Below, in pieces: positions 1 to 6,004 of a stretch of 12,651 nucleotides of DNA. A model generated the notes under the pieces. It searched no databases, was not told the origin of the DNA, and was given only the letters and a program-made list of their open reading frames with translations. The number at the start of each line of letters is the position of its first letter. Position 1 is the first letter of the stretch. The translations under genes were made by a program, and so were the position numbers. The stretch comes from CAMAVH01 sp036500145 (GTDB lineage: Bacteria; Pseudomonadota; Alphaproteobacteria; SMXQ01): positions 1 through 12,651 of the forward strand of contig DASYCO010000063.1 in NCBI GenBank assembly GCA_036500145.1, read 5' to 3'.

Positions 1-17
1 ATCTCGGATGTTCGGAA

Positions 18-94
18 TGGTGTTCCCGGCGGGATTCGAACCCACGACCCCAGGATTAGGAATCCTGTGCTCTATCCTGCTGAGCTACGGGAAC
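18..94 (-). tRNA. tRNA-Arg (anticodon CCT), intact
   Basis: Read on the minus strand this folds as a complete cloverleaf. The acceptor GTTCCCG pairs with CGGGAAC, the D-stem is GCTC/GAGC, the anticodon stem CAGGA/TCCTG holds loop TTCCTAA (anticodon CCT, arginine, reading AGG), and the T-stem GTGGG/CCCGC holds the canonical loop TTCGAAT. The discriminator is A, and the 3' CCA is encoded (positions 18-20). All universally conserved positions I checked are present, so it should be functional. A diverged second copy lies at 2586-2662. Confidence 0.96.
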
Positions 95-102
95 GCCGGG
101 GG

Positions 103-132
103 AGATTACGCCGCGCCGGGGACGTTTCGCAA
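103..132 (-). promoter_or_regulatory. Promoter of tRNA-Arg
   Basis: On the minus strand TTGCGA (132-127), an 18-bp spacer and TAATCT (108-103) form a plausible housekeeping promoter. The predicted start at about 96 is only two bases before the mature tRNA 5' end. The same two hexamers with the same spacing recur upstream of the pseudo-tRNA at 2671-2700, which supports their being functional elements. Confidence 0.55.
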
Positions 133-188
133 TCGCCGCGCAATGCCACGTTTCTACCCGTTGCAAGGATCGTCGAATGGAGGCCCGA

Positions 189-1124
189 TCAACGGTCGGC
201 TTCGGCCCTTAAGGCCACCGGGCCGCACTGGCTGGCCGCAACCAGGGCCTTCGCCTGGGCAAGAAGCTGCTCCGCGACCAGCGTCGCGTCCGGAATCGCC
301 AGATGCAGCCCGTCGCTCGTGCGCGCTGGCGTCGGCAGTTGCACAGCCAACCACGGAAAGCGGGCAGACGGAAAGCGCCGTTGCATCGCCTCTCTGTTGT
401 CGACGAGCCGCACCGTCGCTTCCAAGGCCGCGTCGACCGGCATCTCGAAAAATGCCACGCAGATACCTCGCTCGTTCAAATGCGCGATTTCGGCGTCCAT
501 CTGGTCAAGCCGCTCTTTCAGCAGGTCGGCCGGTGCGGGCTGCGACAAGTCCGCACGACTTTTTTGGATCAGCTTCTCTATCATGTCCTTGGGCAGCATG
601 ACGAGTTCGGCCGGCGCCGGCTTCTCGCGCATGTAACGCAGCGCGGCATAAAGCAGATTTGTCGGCCGATAGGCGTATTGCGCGGCTTTCACATGCTGAC
701 GCAAGACGTTCCAGGGATAGTCCGAGGCGCGCTCGAGAATCTTCTCGTCCGGCCCGCGTTCCACGAAATTGGTTTCGACCAGCACCAATCGCGGCGCGGC
801 TCTCGCAAGAGCAGCCAGTTCCAGCCCCGTGAGCGGGCCACCGCCCGCCAGAGCGACATTCACGGCAAACGGCCTTAGCACGCTCGCGGGCAGATGCTGC
901 GCGAGGGATGAGCCGGCGACGGCAATCGGCGCCGCGGTCGGGCTGGTCAGAAAACCTTCTGACAAGATGTGATTGAACTCGGATGACGGATAGAGTTCGA
1001 CCCGGACGGCCGGCACGAAGAACTGCACCAGGCAGGCATAGCTTGCCAGAATGGCGGCCGCCCATGCCAGGACCGGCCATAGCCGGCGCCGCTTCGGCTC
1101 AGAATTGGAAGTAGATGAAAGCAT
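189..1124 (-). CDS. SGNH-type protein, partner of the MBOAT O-acyltransferase
   Basis: A membrane-anchored protein of about 311 residues. It has a short basic N-terminus, one transmembrane segment (about residues 16-38) and a periplasmic domain. GSSL (Ser73 at the GDSL position) resembles SGNH block I, VNVALAGGG resembles block II, and SDGLH near the end (Asp271, His274) matches the D-x-x-H of block V. That gives a plausible Ser-Asp-His triad. Proteins of this type (AlgJ/AlgX/DltD-like) take the acyl group exported by an MBOAT partner and place it on a polysaccharide or other envelope acceptor. The gene overlaps the end of the upstream MBOAT gene by about 26 bp, so the two are probably translationally coupled. 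I chose ATG at 1124, with GGTGAG just upstream; GTG at 1133 is the alternative. The acceptor substrate cannot be told. Base composition is lower in GC than the genes to the right. Confidence 0.7.
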   Translation of the reverse strand: MLSSTSNSEPKRRRLWPVLAWAAAILASYACLVQFFVPAVRVELYPSSEFNHILSEGFLTSPTAAPIAVAGSSLAQHLPASVLRPFAVNVALAGGGPLTGLELAALARAAPRLVLVETNFVERGPDEKILERASDYPWNVLRQHVKAAQYAYRPTNLLYAALRYMREKPAPAELVMLPKDMIEKLIQKSRADLSQPAPADLLKERLDQMDAEIAHLNERGICVAFFEMPVDAALEATVRLVDNREAMQRRFPSARFPWLAVQLPTPARTSDGLHLAIPDATLVAEQLLAQAKALVAASQCGPVALRAEADR

Positions 1125-2529
1125 CCGACTCACCGGCAGCTAGGATAATGGCGGCCAACATGCCGCCGAGAATGGCGGGCTCCGCCATGAAGAACGCCCG
1201 ATGGATGCGTGAACACCCCGAACGGCAGAGGTAAAGCGCGTGGTAGAGGACGACCGGCGCCGAATAGAGCATTACGAGCAGGATCGTTTCGGTGAAGGTT
1301 GGCGCGGCGCGGTTGTTGTAGAGCGCCTTCGAGAAGTCAATCACGTCGCTGAAATTGGGCAGCTTGAACAGCAGCCAGCCTGCCGTGACCACGCCGAAGA
1401 CCAGCGCCATGCGGACGGGCTTCAGCAGCGGATTGGCCGACCGGTAGAACCATCGGTTGCGAAAGGCTCGCTCGACGACCAGCGCGAACCCATGCCACAG
1501 GCCCCACACCGCATAGCTCCAGGCCGCTCCGTGCCAAAGGCCGCCGAGCGCCATGACGACCAGCAGATTGATGTAGGTGCGGAAGGCGCCTTTGCGATTT
1601 CCGCCAAACGGATAGTAGAGATACTCGCGCAGCCAGGCGGACAACGACATGTGCCAGCGCGTCCAGAATTCCGAGAATGTCTGTGAAATGTAGGGGAAGT
1701 TGAAATTCTGCGGCAGCGCGTAACCGAACAGCCTGGCCAGGCCGATCGCGATCAAGGAGTATCCCGCGAAATCCGCGAAGATCTGCATGGAATAGCCGAA
1801 CAGAACGACGGCTAGCCCTTTCGTCGAGATACCTTCAAAGTAAGGGGCCTGAATCAGATAGGTCTGCTGCGCGAGGTTGTCGGCGACGACGCATTTCAGG
1901 AAATAGCCGACGACGAGCGCCCGGCCGGCGCTATACCAGTCGATGTCCGAAAGATATTTCGTGACGATCTGGGGATAGAAGTCATGCGCCTTGACGATGG
2001 GGCCAGCGATGAGCTGCGGAAAAAACGTGATGTAGAGAAACGTCTTTACGGCATGCTGCGGAAAGCTTGGCATGCTCGCCTCAGAGCGGCCGAGGGCGAA
2101 CCGCCGGTTGAACGTGTCGATCACCAGGCTGATGCCGTGAAAAGTGTAGAAGGAAATACCGATGGGGAGCGGCAGAAGCAGCAGCTGATGCAGGAGCCCG
2201 CTTGGCGAGGTCGCGGCCGTGAAGAACGCAGAGCCGAGAAAGCCGGCGTATTTAAAGAAGATCAATGTGCCGAGATTGATGCTGACCCCCGCCACGGCCG
2301 CCATACGGCGACATAGAGCCTGCGTGGAAACGTAGACTAGATAGCCCGTCGTCGCCGTGATCGACGCCGACAGCATCAGCAAAATGAGCAGGTTTGGCTG
2401 TTCGTAGCCGTAAAAGGTCAGGCTCGCGAGAACAAGAATTTCAACCTGGCGGGAACGGATGATCGGCAGGTAGTAAAAAGCGAACGTCGTGGACAGCAGG
2501 ATAAAGAATTTATACTCGGTAAAAAGCAC
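1099..2529 (-). CDS. MBOAT family membrane O-acyltransferase (AlgI/DltB-like)
   Basis: A polytopic inner-membrane protein of 476 residues, the usual size for AlgI-type acyltransferases, which move acyl (typically acetyl) groups across the membrane for transfer to an exported polymer. Family signatures are clear. The N-terminus begins LFTEYKFF as in AlgI, FADFAGYSLIAIGLARLFGY lies near residue 260, NFNFPYISQTFSEFWTRWH near 278, and GGLWHGAAW carries the catalytic His (about residue 333), with a second His at about 346. TTG at 2541 would also give an open frame, but GTG at 2529 places the conserved family start at residue 1 and has a GGGGG ribosome-binding stretch five bases upstream. The SGNH partner follows and overlaps. 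The gene is about 53-57% GC by eye, against about 70% for 6000-8300, and it sits between an intact tRNA-Arg and a decayed copy, suggesting acquisition. Its mRNA may start at the pseudo-tRNA promoter. Confidence 0.88.
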   Translation of the reverse strand: MLFTEYKFFILLSTTFAFYYLPIIRSRQVEILVLASLTFYGYEQPNLLILLMLSASITATTGYLVYVSTQALCRRMAAVAGVSINLGTLIFFKYAGFLGSAFFTAATSPSGLLHQLLLLPLPIGISFYTFHGISLVIDTFNRRFALGRSEASMPSFPQHAVKTFLYITFFPQLIAGPIVKAHDFYPQIVTKYLSDIDWYSAGRALVVGYFLKCVVADNLAQQTYLIQAPYFEGISTKGLAVVLFGYSMQIFADFAGYSLIAIGLARLFGYALPQNFNFPYISQTFSEFWTRWHMSLSAWLREYLYYPFGGNRKGAFRTYINLLVVMALGGLWHGAAWSYAVWGLWHGFALVVERAFRNRWFYRSANPLLKPVRMALVFGVVTAGWLLFKLPNFSDVIDFSKALYNNRAAPTFTETILLVMLYSAPVVLYHALYLCRSGCSRIHRAFFMAEPAILGGMLAAIILAAGESDAFIYFQF

Positions 2530-2585
2530 GAGCGCCCCCAAGCTTGATGGCTGTCACCTCGGCGGCAAGCCGCGACCATTGTGAA

Positions 2586-2662
2586 CGGTGTTCCTGGTGG
2601 GATTCGCCCCATGGCTCCCAAGACCAGGCATCCTGCGCCCTATCCTGCCGAGCCACGCGAAC
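2586..2662 (-). pseudogene. Decayed tRNA-Arg(CCT) copy
   Basis: An ungapped 77-base match (about 58 of 77 identical by my count) to the intact tRNA-Arg at 18-94. The anticodon triplet CCT survives and the anticodon stem still pairs, but several features disqualify it. Acceptor GTTCGCG faces CAGGAAC with two internal mismatches, position 33 is G instead of the universal U, the T-loop reads GGCGAAT instead of TTCGAAT with a broken T-stem, and the terminal CCA is CCG. It lies 57 bp upstream of the MBOAT start codon on the same strand, so it would be in that gene's 5' leader if transcription begins at its promoter. It could alternatively be a non-canonical tRNA-like RNA, but the mismatches favour decay. 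Confidence 0.82.
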
Positions 2663-2670
2663 GCCGGCTG

Positions 2671-2700
2671 AGATTACGCCGCCGCCGCAGCGCTTCGCAA
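2671..2700 (-). promoter_or_regulatory. Duplicated tRNA-type promoter ahead of pseudo-tRNA and MBOAT gene
   Basis: TTGCGA (2700-2695), 18 bp, TAATCT (2676-2671), identical in both hexamers and in spacing to the promoter of the intact tRNA, while the spacer itself has diverged. Retention of both hexamers suggests it still fires, which would make the pseudo-tRNA the 5' leader of the MBOAT-SGNH mRNA. This is inference from sequence conservation only. Confidence 0.45.
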
Positions 2701-2819
2701 TCGCCACGCCATTCGGTTAAGTCGCAAGTCCGGCAAGTGCTTGGCGGGCTGTCCGCTGCATGAGAGTCTTTTTTGTCGGGGGGCCTTGTTTTTCGGTCGG
2801 AGACCAAGCGAATTGAAAA

Positions 2820-2825
2820 TATAAT
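2820..2825 (+). promoter_or_regulatory. Possible -10 element for the methyltransferase gene
   Basis: An exact TATAAT in an AT-rich island inside GC-rich DNA, pointing at the downstream plus-strand gene. No convincing -35 is seen (TCGGAG at the 17-bp position). It would give a leader of roughly 150 bases that contains the hairpin at 2835-2875. Confidence 0.3.
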
Positions 2826-2834
2826 TGCGCAGAA

Positions 2835-2875
2835 GCGCAGGCGAAAGCCGAAGACTGAAAATGGCCCGCCTGCGC
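2835..2875 (+). repeat. 9-bp perfect inverted repeat in the methyltransferase leader
   Basis: GCGCAGGCG (2835-2843) and CGCCTGCGC (2867-2875) are perfect reverse complements with a 23-base loop. It lies just after the possible -10 and about 105 bases before the start codon. No T-run follows, so it is not a standard terminator. It could be an operator or a leader hairpin; no binding protein can be named. Confidence 0.4.
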
Positions 2876-2980
2876 ATGACATTCATTCCGTTGCGTCCCA
2901 GGCCGAGGGCCTGAAGCCGCGGCCCCGCCCGGCCGGAGACGGGCGAGGCCAAGACGTTCACTCCCGGGGGCACAGAGAAG

Positions 2981-4198
2981 TTGGATACGTGGAAGGTCTC
3001 GCCGTTTCTGGAAATCATGAACAAGGGGACCGGCGTCGCGATTCGCGACTTCAGCAACGGCCAGGCCTTCAACCTGGACGGACCATGGGCCGGCATCTGG
3101 CAGGCCCTGCGCCGGCCGCTTCCCGCGGCGATCTTCTCCAGCCCCAAGGCGGGCGCCGCCGGCGACCTCGCCACCCGGAACGAACAGGCCAAGCGCCTGC
3201 TCGATGCCGGCCTCCTGCTCTCCCTCGGCGCGCGCAACGAACTGGCCGTGACGCCCGGCCTGCTGGCGAACCTGCGCAGCGTGTCGGCCGCGGACCTGAA
3301 GCGCTACGTGACCAATACGGCATTTTGCCGCCGGCATGGCAACGCCAGGTTTTCCGAATTCATCCGGAATCCTGAAGGGCAGGATGCCGGGATCGACCTG
3401 ACCCTGCCGTCCGACGGCGTCATCCTCTACCACTCCTACCTGCCGGGGATGGTCCATCTCGGCGCGCAGGACGCCACCGCCTTTTCCGCAGCCGTCGCGA
3501 GCGGCGGCGCGATCAGCCTGCCCGAGACGAAATGGACGAAGGCCTGGGTGGAGAATGCGCAGCTCGACTTCGAAAGCCTCGTCCACAAGTCGGGCTATCT
3601 CTTCATCGCCATCCAGAACACCCGCGAACTGAACGCTTTCCTGCGCTTCATCGCGACGCGCGCGCTGTCGACCGTCGTCGAGATCGGCACGGCGCGCGGC
3701 GGCACCTTCTACTGCCTGAGCCAACTCGCGTCCGACGACGCGCTCCTGGTCAGCATGGATCTCATGGGCATGGTGAACGGCGGCGGACAGAGCCCGGAGG
3801 AGCGCCCCGTCTTCGAAAGCTTCAGGAAGCGCGGCCAGACCCTGCGCTTCATCGAAGGAAATTCCCACGAGCCGGCAACGAAGGACGCCCTGACCTCGAC
3901 CCTCGGCGGCAGGAAGGTGGATCTCCTGTTCATCGACGGCGACCATTCCTATGCGGGCGTCAAAAGCGACTTCGAGATGTACCGCGACCTCGTCAAGCCG
4001 GGCGGCCTCGTCGTCTTTCACGACATCTGCCTGTTCCAGGACGAGTGGGGCGACGTCGGCGTCGGGGATTTCTGGCGCGAGGCGCGTGACGGATTCCAGC
4101 ACCACGAATTCATCGATCCGCAGGGCAGCTCGAAGCGCCAGAAGACGCCAGGGGAAATTCCCGCCTGGGGAATCGGCGTCCTGGAGATGCCGAGCTGA
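2981..4198 (+). CDS. SAM-dependent methyltransferase domain protein (Methyltransf_24/CmcI-like) with uncharacterised N-terminal domain
   Basis: 405 residues in two parts. The C-terminal half is a class I SAM-dependent methyltransferase of the Methyltransf_24/CmcI type: VVEIGTARGGT (232-242) is the SAM-binding glycine motif, FIDGDHSYAGVKSDF (317-331) is the acidic IDGDH motif typical of the group, and LVKPGGLVVFHDI (337-349) follows. Members often act on sugars, glycans or small metabolites. The N-terminal part (about 1-200), with a short helical stretch near 66-112, is not recognised. TTG at 2981 is taken as start because the frame is closed at 2912, no ATG or GTG intervenes, and AGAGAAG precedes it; ATG at 3017 (residue 13) is the alternative. 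It is a single-gene unit, convergent with pagL. The substrate is unknown. Confidence 0.75.
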   Translation: MDTWKVSPFLEIMNKGTGVAIRDFSNGQAFNLDGPWAGIWQALRRPLPAAIFSSPKAGAAGDLATRNEQAKRLLDAGLLLSLGARNELAVTPGLLANLRSVSAADLKRYVTNTAFCRRHGNARFSEFIRNPEGQDAGIDLTLPSDGVILYHSYLPGMVHLGAQDATAFSAAVASGGAISLPETKWTKAWVENAQLDFESLVHKSGYLFIAIQNTRELNAFLRFIATRALSTVVEIGTARGGTFYCLSQLASDDALLVSMDLMGMVNGGGQSPEERPVFESFRKRGQTLRFIEGNSHEPATKDALTSTLGGRKVDLLFIDGDHSYAGVKSDFEMYRDLVKPGGLVVFHDICLFQDEWGDVGVGDFWREARDGFQHHEFIDPQGSSKRQKTPGEIPAWGIGVLEMPS

Positions 4199-4209
4199 GA
4201 GATGCCGGG

Positions 4210-4235
4210 CGCCTCCCGTCGCAGGACGGCAGGCG
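4210..4235 (+). terminator. Probable terminator between the convergent methyltransferase and PagL genes
   Basis: The 42-bp gap between convergent stop codons holds a hairpin. CGCCT-C-CCGTC pairs with GACGG-C-AGGCG, two 5-bp stems with one C/C mismatch and a GCAG loop. The plus strand continues into a T-containing stretch (CCTTATTT). It is a moderate rather than a strong intrinsic terminator and could serve both directions. Confidence 0.45.
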
Positions 4236-4240
4236 AATCC

Positions 4241-4765
4241 TTATTTGCCGAGCGACAGGCCGTAGGTCGCCATCAGCACTTCGGTGCCGGGGTTGTGGTC
4301 GCTCAGGCCGGCGTTCGACATGTGATAGAACAGCAGGCCGAGGCGCGAGCCTTCGTCGAACTGGTAGGCGACCTGCACGGCCGAGCGGAATTCCACCGTC
4401 GAGCCGAGGTCCTTGCCCTCGCCGCGCGCATAGAGGCCGGGCGCGAAGGACGGCGTGACGATCCAGTGGTCGCTGAACTTCAGGTCATAGGCGATGCCGA
4501 CGTAGCCGTAGACCGACTGGTCGGCGGTGCCCATCAGGCCGACGACGGGATCGAAGATCCAGAGCTTGTGCGCGGACTGATATTCGAGCGACGCTGCGAT
4601 CGCCGAATCGTCGTCTCGGATCACGTCGTAGACGCCGAGGCCGACGGACAGCACGTCCTTGTCGGCCGCCTGCGCGGGCTGCGCGTTGGCGGCGAAGGCG
4701 AGGCCGCAGAGCAGAGCCGCGGCGCCCAGGCGGGACGCGCGCATCAACGTAGCGATCGAAGCCAT
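4241..4765 (-). CDS. pagL: Lipid A 3-O-deacylase, PagL family
   Basis: 174 residues with an N-terminal signal peptide (hydrophobic stretch about 13-27, likely cleavage after AQA near residue 33), then an outer-membrane beta-barrel-like sequence of alternating polar and hydrophobic residues. PagL removes the 3-linked acyl chain of lipid A in the outer membrane. The motif HMSNAGLSDHNPGTE near the C-terminus supplies the catalytic His148, Ser150 and Glu162, with the same spacing (2 and 12) as His126, Ser128 and Glu140 of the Pseudomonas enzyme; the conserved Asn151 is also present. The start ATG at 4765 has AGGGGA eight bases upstream. The gene stands alone, with a perfect 12-bp hairpin just upstream of the ribosome-binding site (4785-4811). 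Lipid A remodelling fits a membrane-stress or host-associated role, which is inferred. Confidence 0.88.
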   Translation of the reverse strand: MASIATLMRASRLGAAALLCGLAFAANAQPAQAADKDVLSVGLGVYDVIRDDDSAIAASLEYQSAHKLWIFDPVVGLMGTADQSVYGYVGIAYDLKFSDHWIVTPSFAPGLYARGEGKDLGSTVEFRSAVQVAYQFDEGSRLGLLFYHMSNAGLSDHNPGTEVLMATYGLSLGK

Positions 4766-4784
4766 GTCACATTTCCCCTAACCG

Positions 4785-4811
4785 ATAGGCGTCGAGCCCC
4801 TCGACGCCTAT
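4785..4811. promoter_or_regulatory. Perfect 12-bp hairpin/palindrome in the pagL leader
   Basis: ATAGGCGTCGAG (4785-4796), a three-base loop, and its exact complement CTCGACGCCTAT (4800-4811). On the minus strand it lies just upstream of the pagL ribosome-binding site and just downstream of a possible -10 (TAGACT, 4822-4817). No T-run follows, so it is not an intrinsic terminator for the upstream peptidase gene. It could act as a 5'-end RNA hairpin or as an operator. Confidence 0.6.
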
Positions 4812-4816
4812 GCGAA

Positions 4817-4845
4817 AGTCTAGGAGAAGCTCAAACCCTTGAAAA
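4817..4845 (-). promoter_or_regulatory. Possible pagL promoter
   Basis: TTTTCA (4845-4840), 17 bp, TAGACT (4822-4817) on the minus strand. The -10 equals the one found directly before the nuclease gene at 5993. The start would fall at about 4810, at the foot of the 12-bp hairpin. The -35 is weak. Confidence 0.35.
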
Positions 4846-4898
4846 GCCTAACGTTAAATTCTCCTTTGAGTTCCCGCCGGCCGCCTGAGAATTAAAAC

Positions 4899-5891
4899 CT
4901 AGGAACGGAACGCCTTGAACTTCTCCGTCGCGGCGACCAGAGCCCGGCGGATGCCCGGCTCGGTCGCGGCATGGCCGGCGTCCGGCACCACCTGATAGTC
5001 GACGCCGCCATGGGCGCCCCAGCTGCTGGAATGGGGCCAGGCGCGCACCAGCTCGTCGGCGGTGCGGATGGGGCAGACGATGTCGTAGCGGCCCTGCACG
5101 ATGACGGCCGGAATCGATGCCAGCTTGGCGGCGTTCTCGAGCAGGGCGTTCTTCGGCAGGAAGATGTCGTTGACGAAGTAATGGGCCTCGATGCGGGCGA
5201 GGCCGAGGGCCATGCGGTCCTTGCCGAACTCGGCCACCGTGTCGGCCGAGGGCAGCAGCGTCGAGCAGGAGCCCTCGTAGGTGCTCCAGGCCCGCGCCGC
5301 CGGCATGTGGACTTCCGGGTCGGGGTCGGTCAGGCGGCGGTGGTAGTGGGTCAGCAGGTCGCCGCGCTCGTCCTCGGGCAGGAAGCTCGAGAACTTGCGC
5401 CAGGCCTCGGGAAAGATGGTCCGCATCTCGTAGAGGAACCAGTCGATCTCCCACTGGCGGCAGAGGAAGATGCCGCGCAGCACCAGGCCGATGCAGCGTT
5501 CCGCATGGGCCTGGCCGTAGGCGATGGCGAGCGTCGAGCCCCAGGAGCCGCCGAACACGAGCCAGCGCGAGATGCCGAGATGCTGGCGCAGCGTCTCCAT
5601 GTCGGCGACCAGGTGCGGCGTCGTGTTGTCGCGCAGCTCGCCGAGCGGCAGCGAGCGCCCCGCGCCGCGCTGGTCGAACACGATGATGCGGTAGTGCGAC
5701 GGATCGAAGTAGCGCCGATGGTCGGGCGATGCCCCCGCCCCCGGGCCGCCATGCAGGAACACCACCGGCACGCCCTGGGGATTGCCGCTGACCTCCCAAT
5801 ACATCTTGTGCAGGCCGTCGAGATCGAGATGGCCCGAATCGAAGGGCGCGATCGGCGGATAGAGCGGCGCGGAGCTGAGCGGACTGGACAT
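4899..5891 (-). CDS. pip: Proline iminopeptidase (alpha/beta hydrolase, peptidase S33)
   Basis: 330 residues, full length for the family, cytoplasmic (no signal peptide). The enzyme releases N-terminal proline from peptides. Visible motifs in order are HGGPG (47-51, oxyanion hole), DQRGAGRS (73-80), the nucleophile elbow GGSWGS (Ser116), GRYDIVCP with Asp270, and DAGHA with His307, giving a complete Ser-Asp-His triad. The upstream frame extends to a GTG at 5939, but ATG at 5891 begins the conserved part and has a good -10 (TATGAT) exactly six bases upstream, which suggests a leaderless message with transcription starting at the ATG. The gene is divergent from the nuclease-protease pair, with 113 bp between them. 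No intrinsic terminator is seen in the 133 bp before the pagL start. Confidence 0.93.
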   Translation of the reverse strand: MSSPLSSAPLYPPIAPFDSGHLDLDGLHKMYWEVSGNPQGVPVVFLHGGPGAGASPDHRRYFDPSHYRIIVFDQRGAGRSLPLGELRDNTTPHLVADMETLRQHLGISRWLVFGGSWGSTLAIAYGQAHAERCIGLVLRGIFLCRQWEIDWFLYEMRTIFPEAWRKFSSFLPEDERGDLLTHYHRRLTDPDPEVHMPAARAWSTYEGSCSTLLPSADTVAEFGKDRMALGLARIEAHYFVNDIFLPKNALLENAAKLASIPAVIVQGRYDIVCPIRTADELVRAWPHSSSWGAHGGVDYQVVPDAGHAATEPGIRRALVAATEKFKAFRS

Positions 5892-5897
5892 GCCCGC

Positions 5898-5925
5898 ATC
5901 ATAATCCCGCCGAGGAAGGCCGCAA
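5898..5925 (-). promoter_or_regulatory. Promoter of the iminopeptidase gene, apparently leaderless
   Basis: TTGCGG (5925-5920), 16 bp, TATGAT (5903-5898) on the minus strand. Six bases separate the -10 from the ATG, so the expected start coincides with the first base of the start codon. No Shine-Dalgarno sequence is needed or clearly present. Confidence 0.5.
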
Positions 5926-5992
5926 GCCGGGCCTCGCACAGCTTGGGCTGAGTGGTTGGGGCTGGGTGGTTTCTCCCGCGAGCCCGCTCCGC

Positions 5993-5998
5993 TAGACT
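5993..5998 (+). promoter_or_regulatory. -10 element of the nuclease gene, apparently leaderless
   Basis: GCTAGACT immediately before GCGCCC and the ATG: the hexamer TAGACT ends six bases before the start codon, the same geometry as the divergent iminopeptidase promoter. GCTAGAC also resembles the alphaproteobacterial -10 form GCTANAWC. The -35 position (TTTCTC at 17 bp) is weak. Confidence 0.45.
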
Positions 5999-6004
5999 GC
6001 GCCC

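Larger units (their letters stand above)
2663..2980. other. Intergenic region before the methyltransferase gene
   Basis: No gene is supported here. From left to right it holds the duplicated tRNA upstream flank and promoter (2663-2709), a short T-rich and G-rich stretch (2767-2800), an AT-rich patch with an exact TATAAT (2820-2825), and a 9-bp inverted repeat (2835-2875). In the frame of the downstream gene there is a stop at 2912 and no ATG or GTG before TTG at 2981. Long open frames on the minus strand across this region are shadows of the plus-strand gene. Confidence 0.6.

Noticed and set aside
2586..2662. A second functional tRNA-Arg
   Set aside because: Acceptor and T-stem mismatches, G at position 33 and loss of the T-loop TTC argue against function, so it is listed as a pseudogene.
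2717..4105. 462-residue open frame on the minus strand opposite the methyltransferase gene
   Set aside because: It is a GC-driven shadow frame: no recognisable domain, and the plus strand encodes clear SAM-binding and IDGDH motifs throughout.
4785..4811. Intrinsic terminator for the iminopeptidase gene
   Set aside because: The stem is perfect, but no T-run follows on the minus strand and it sits at the pagL ribosome-binding site.
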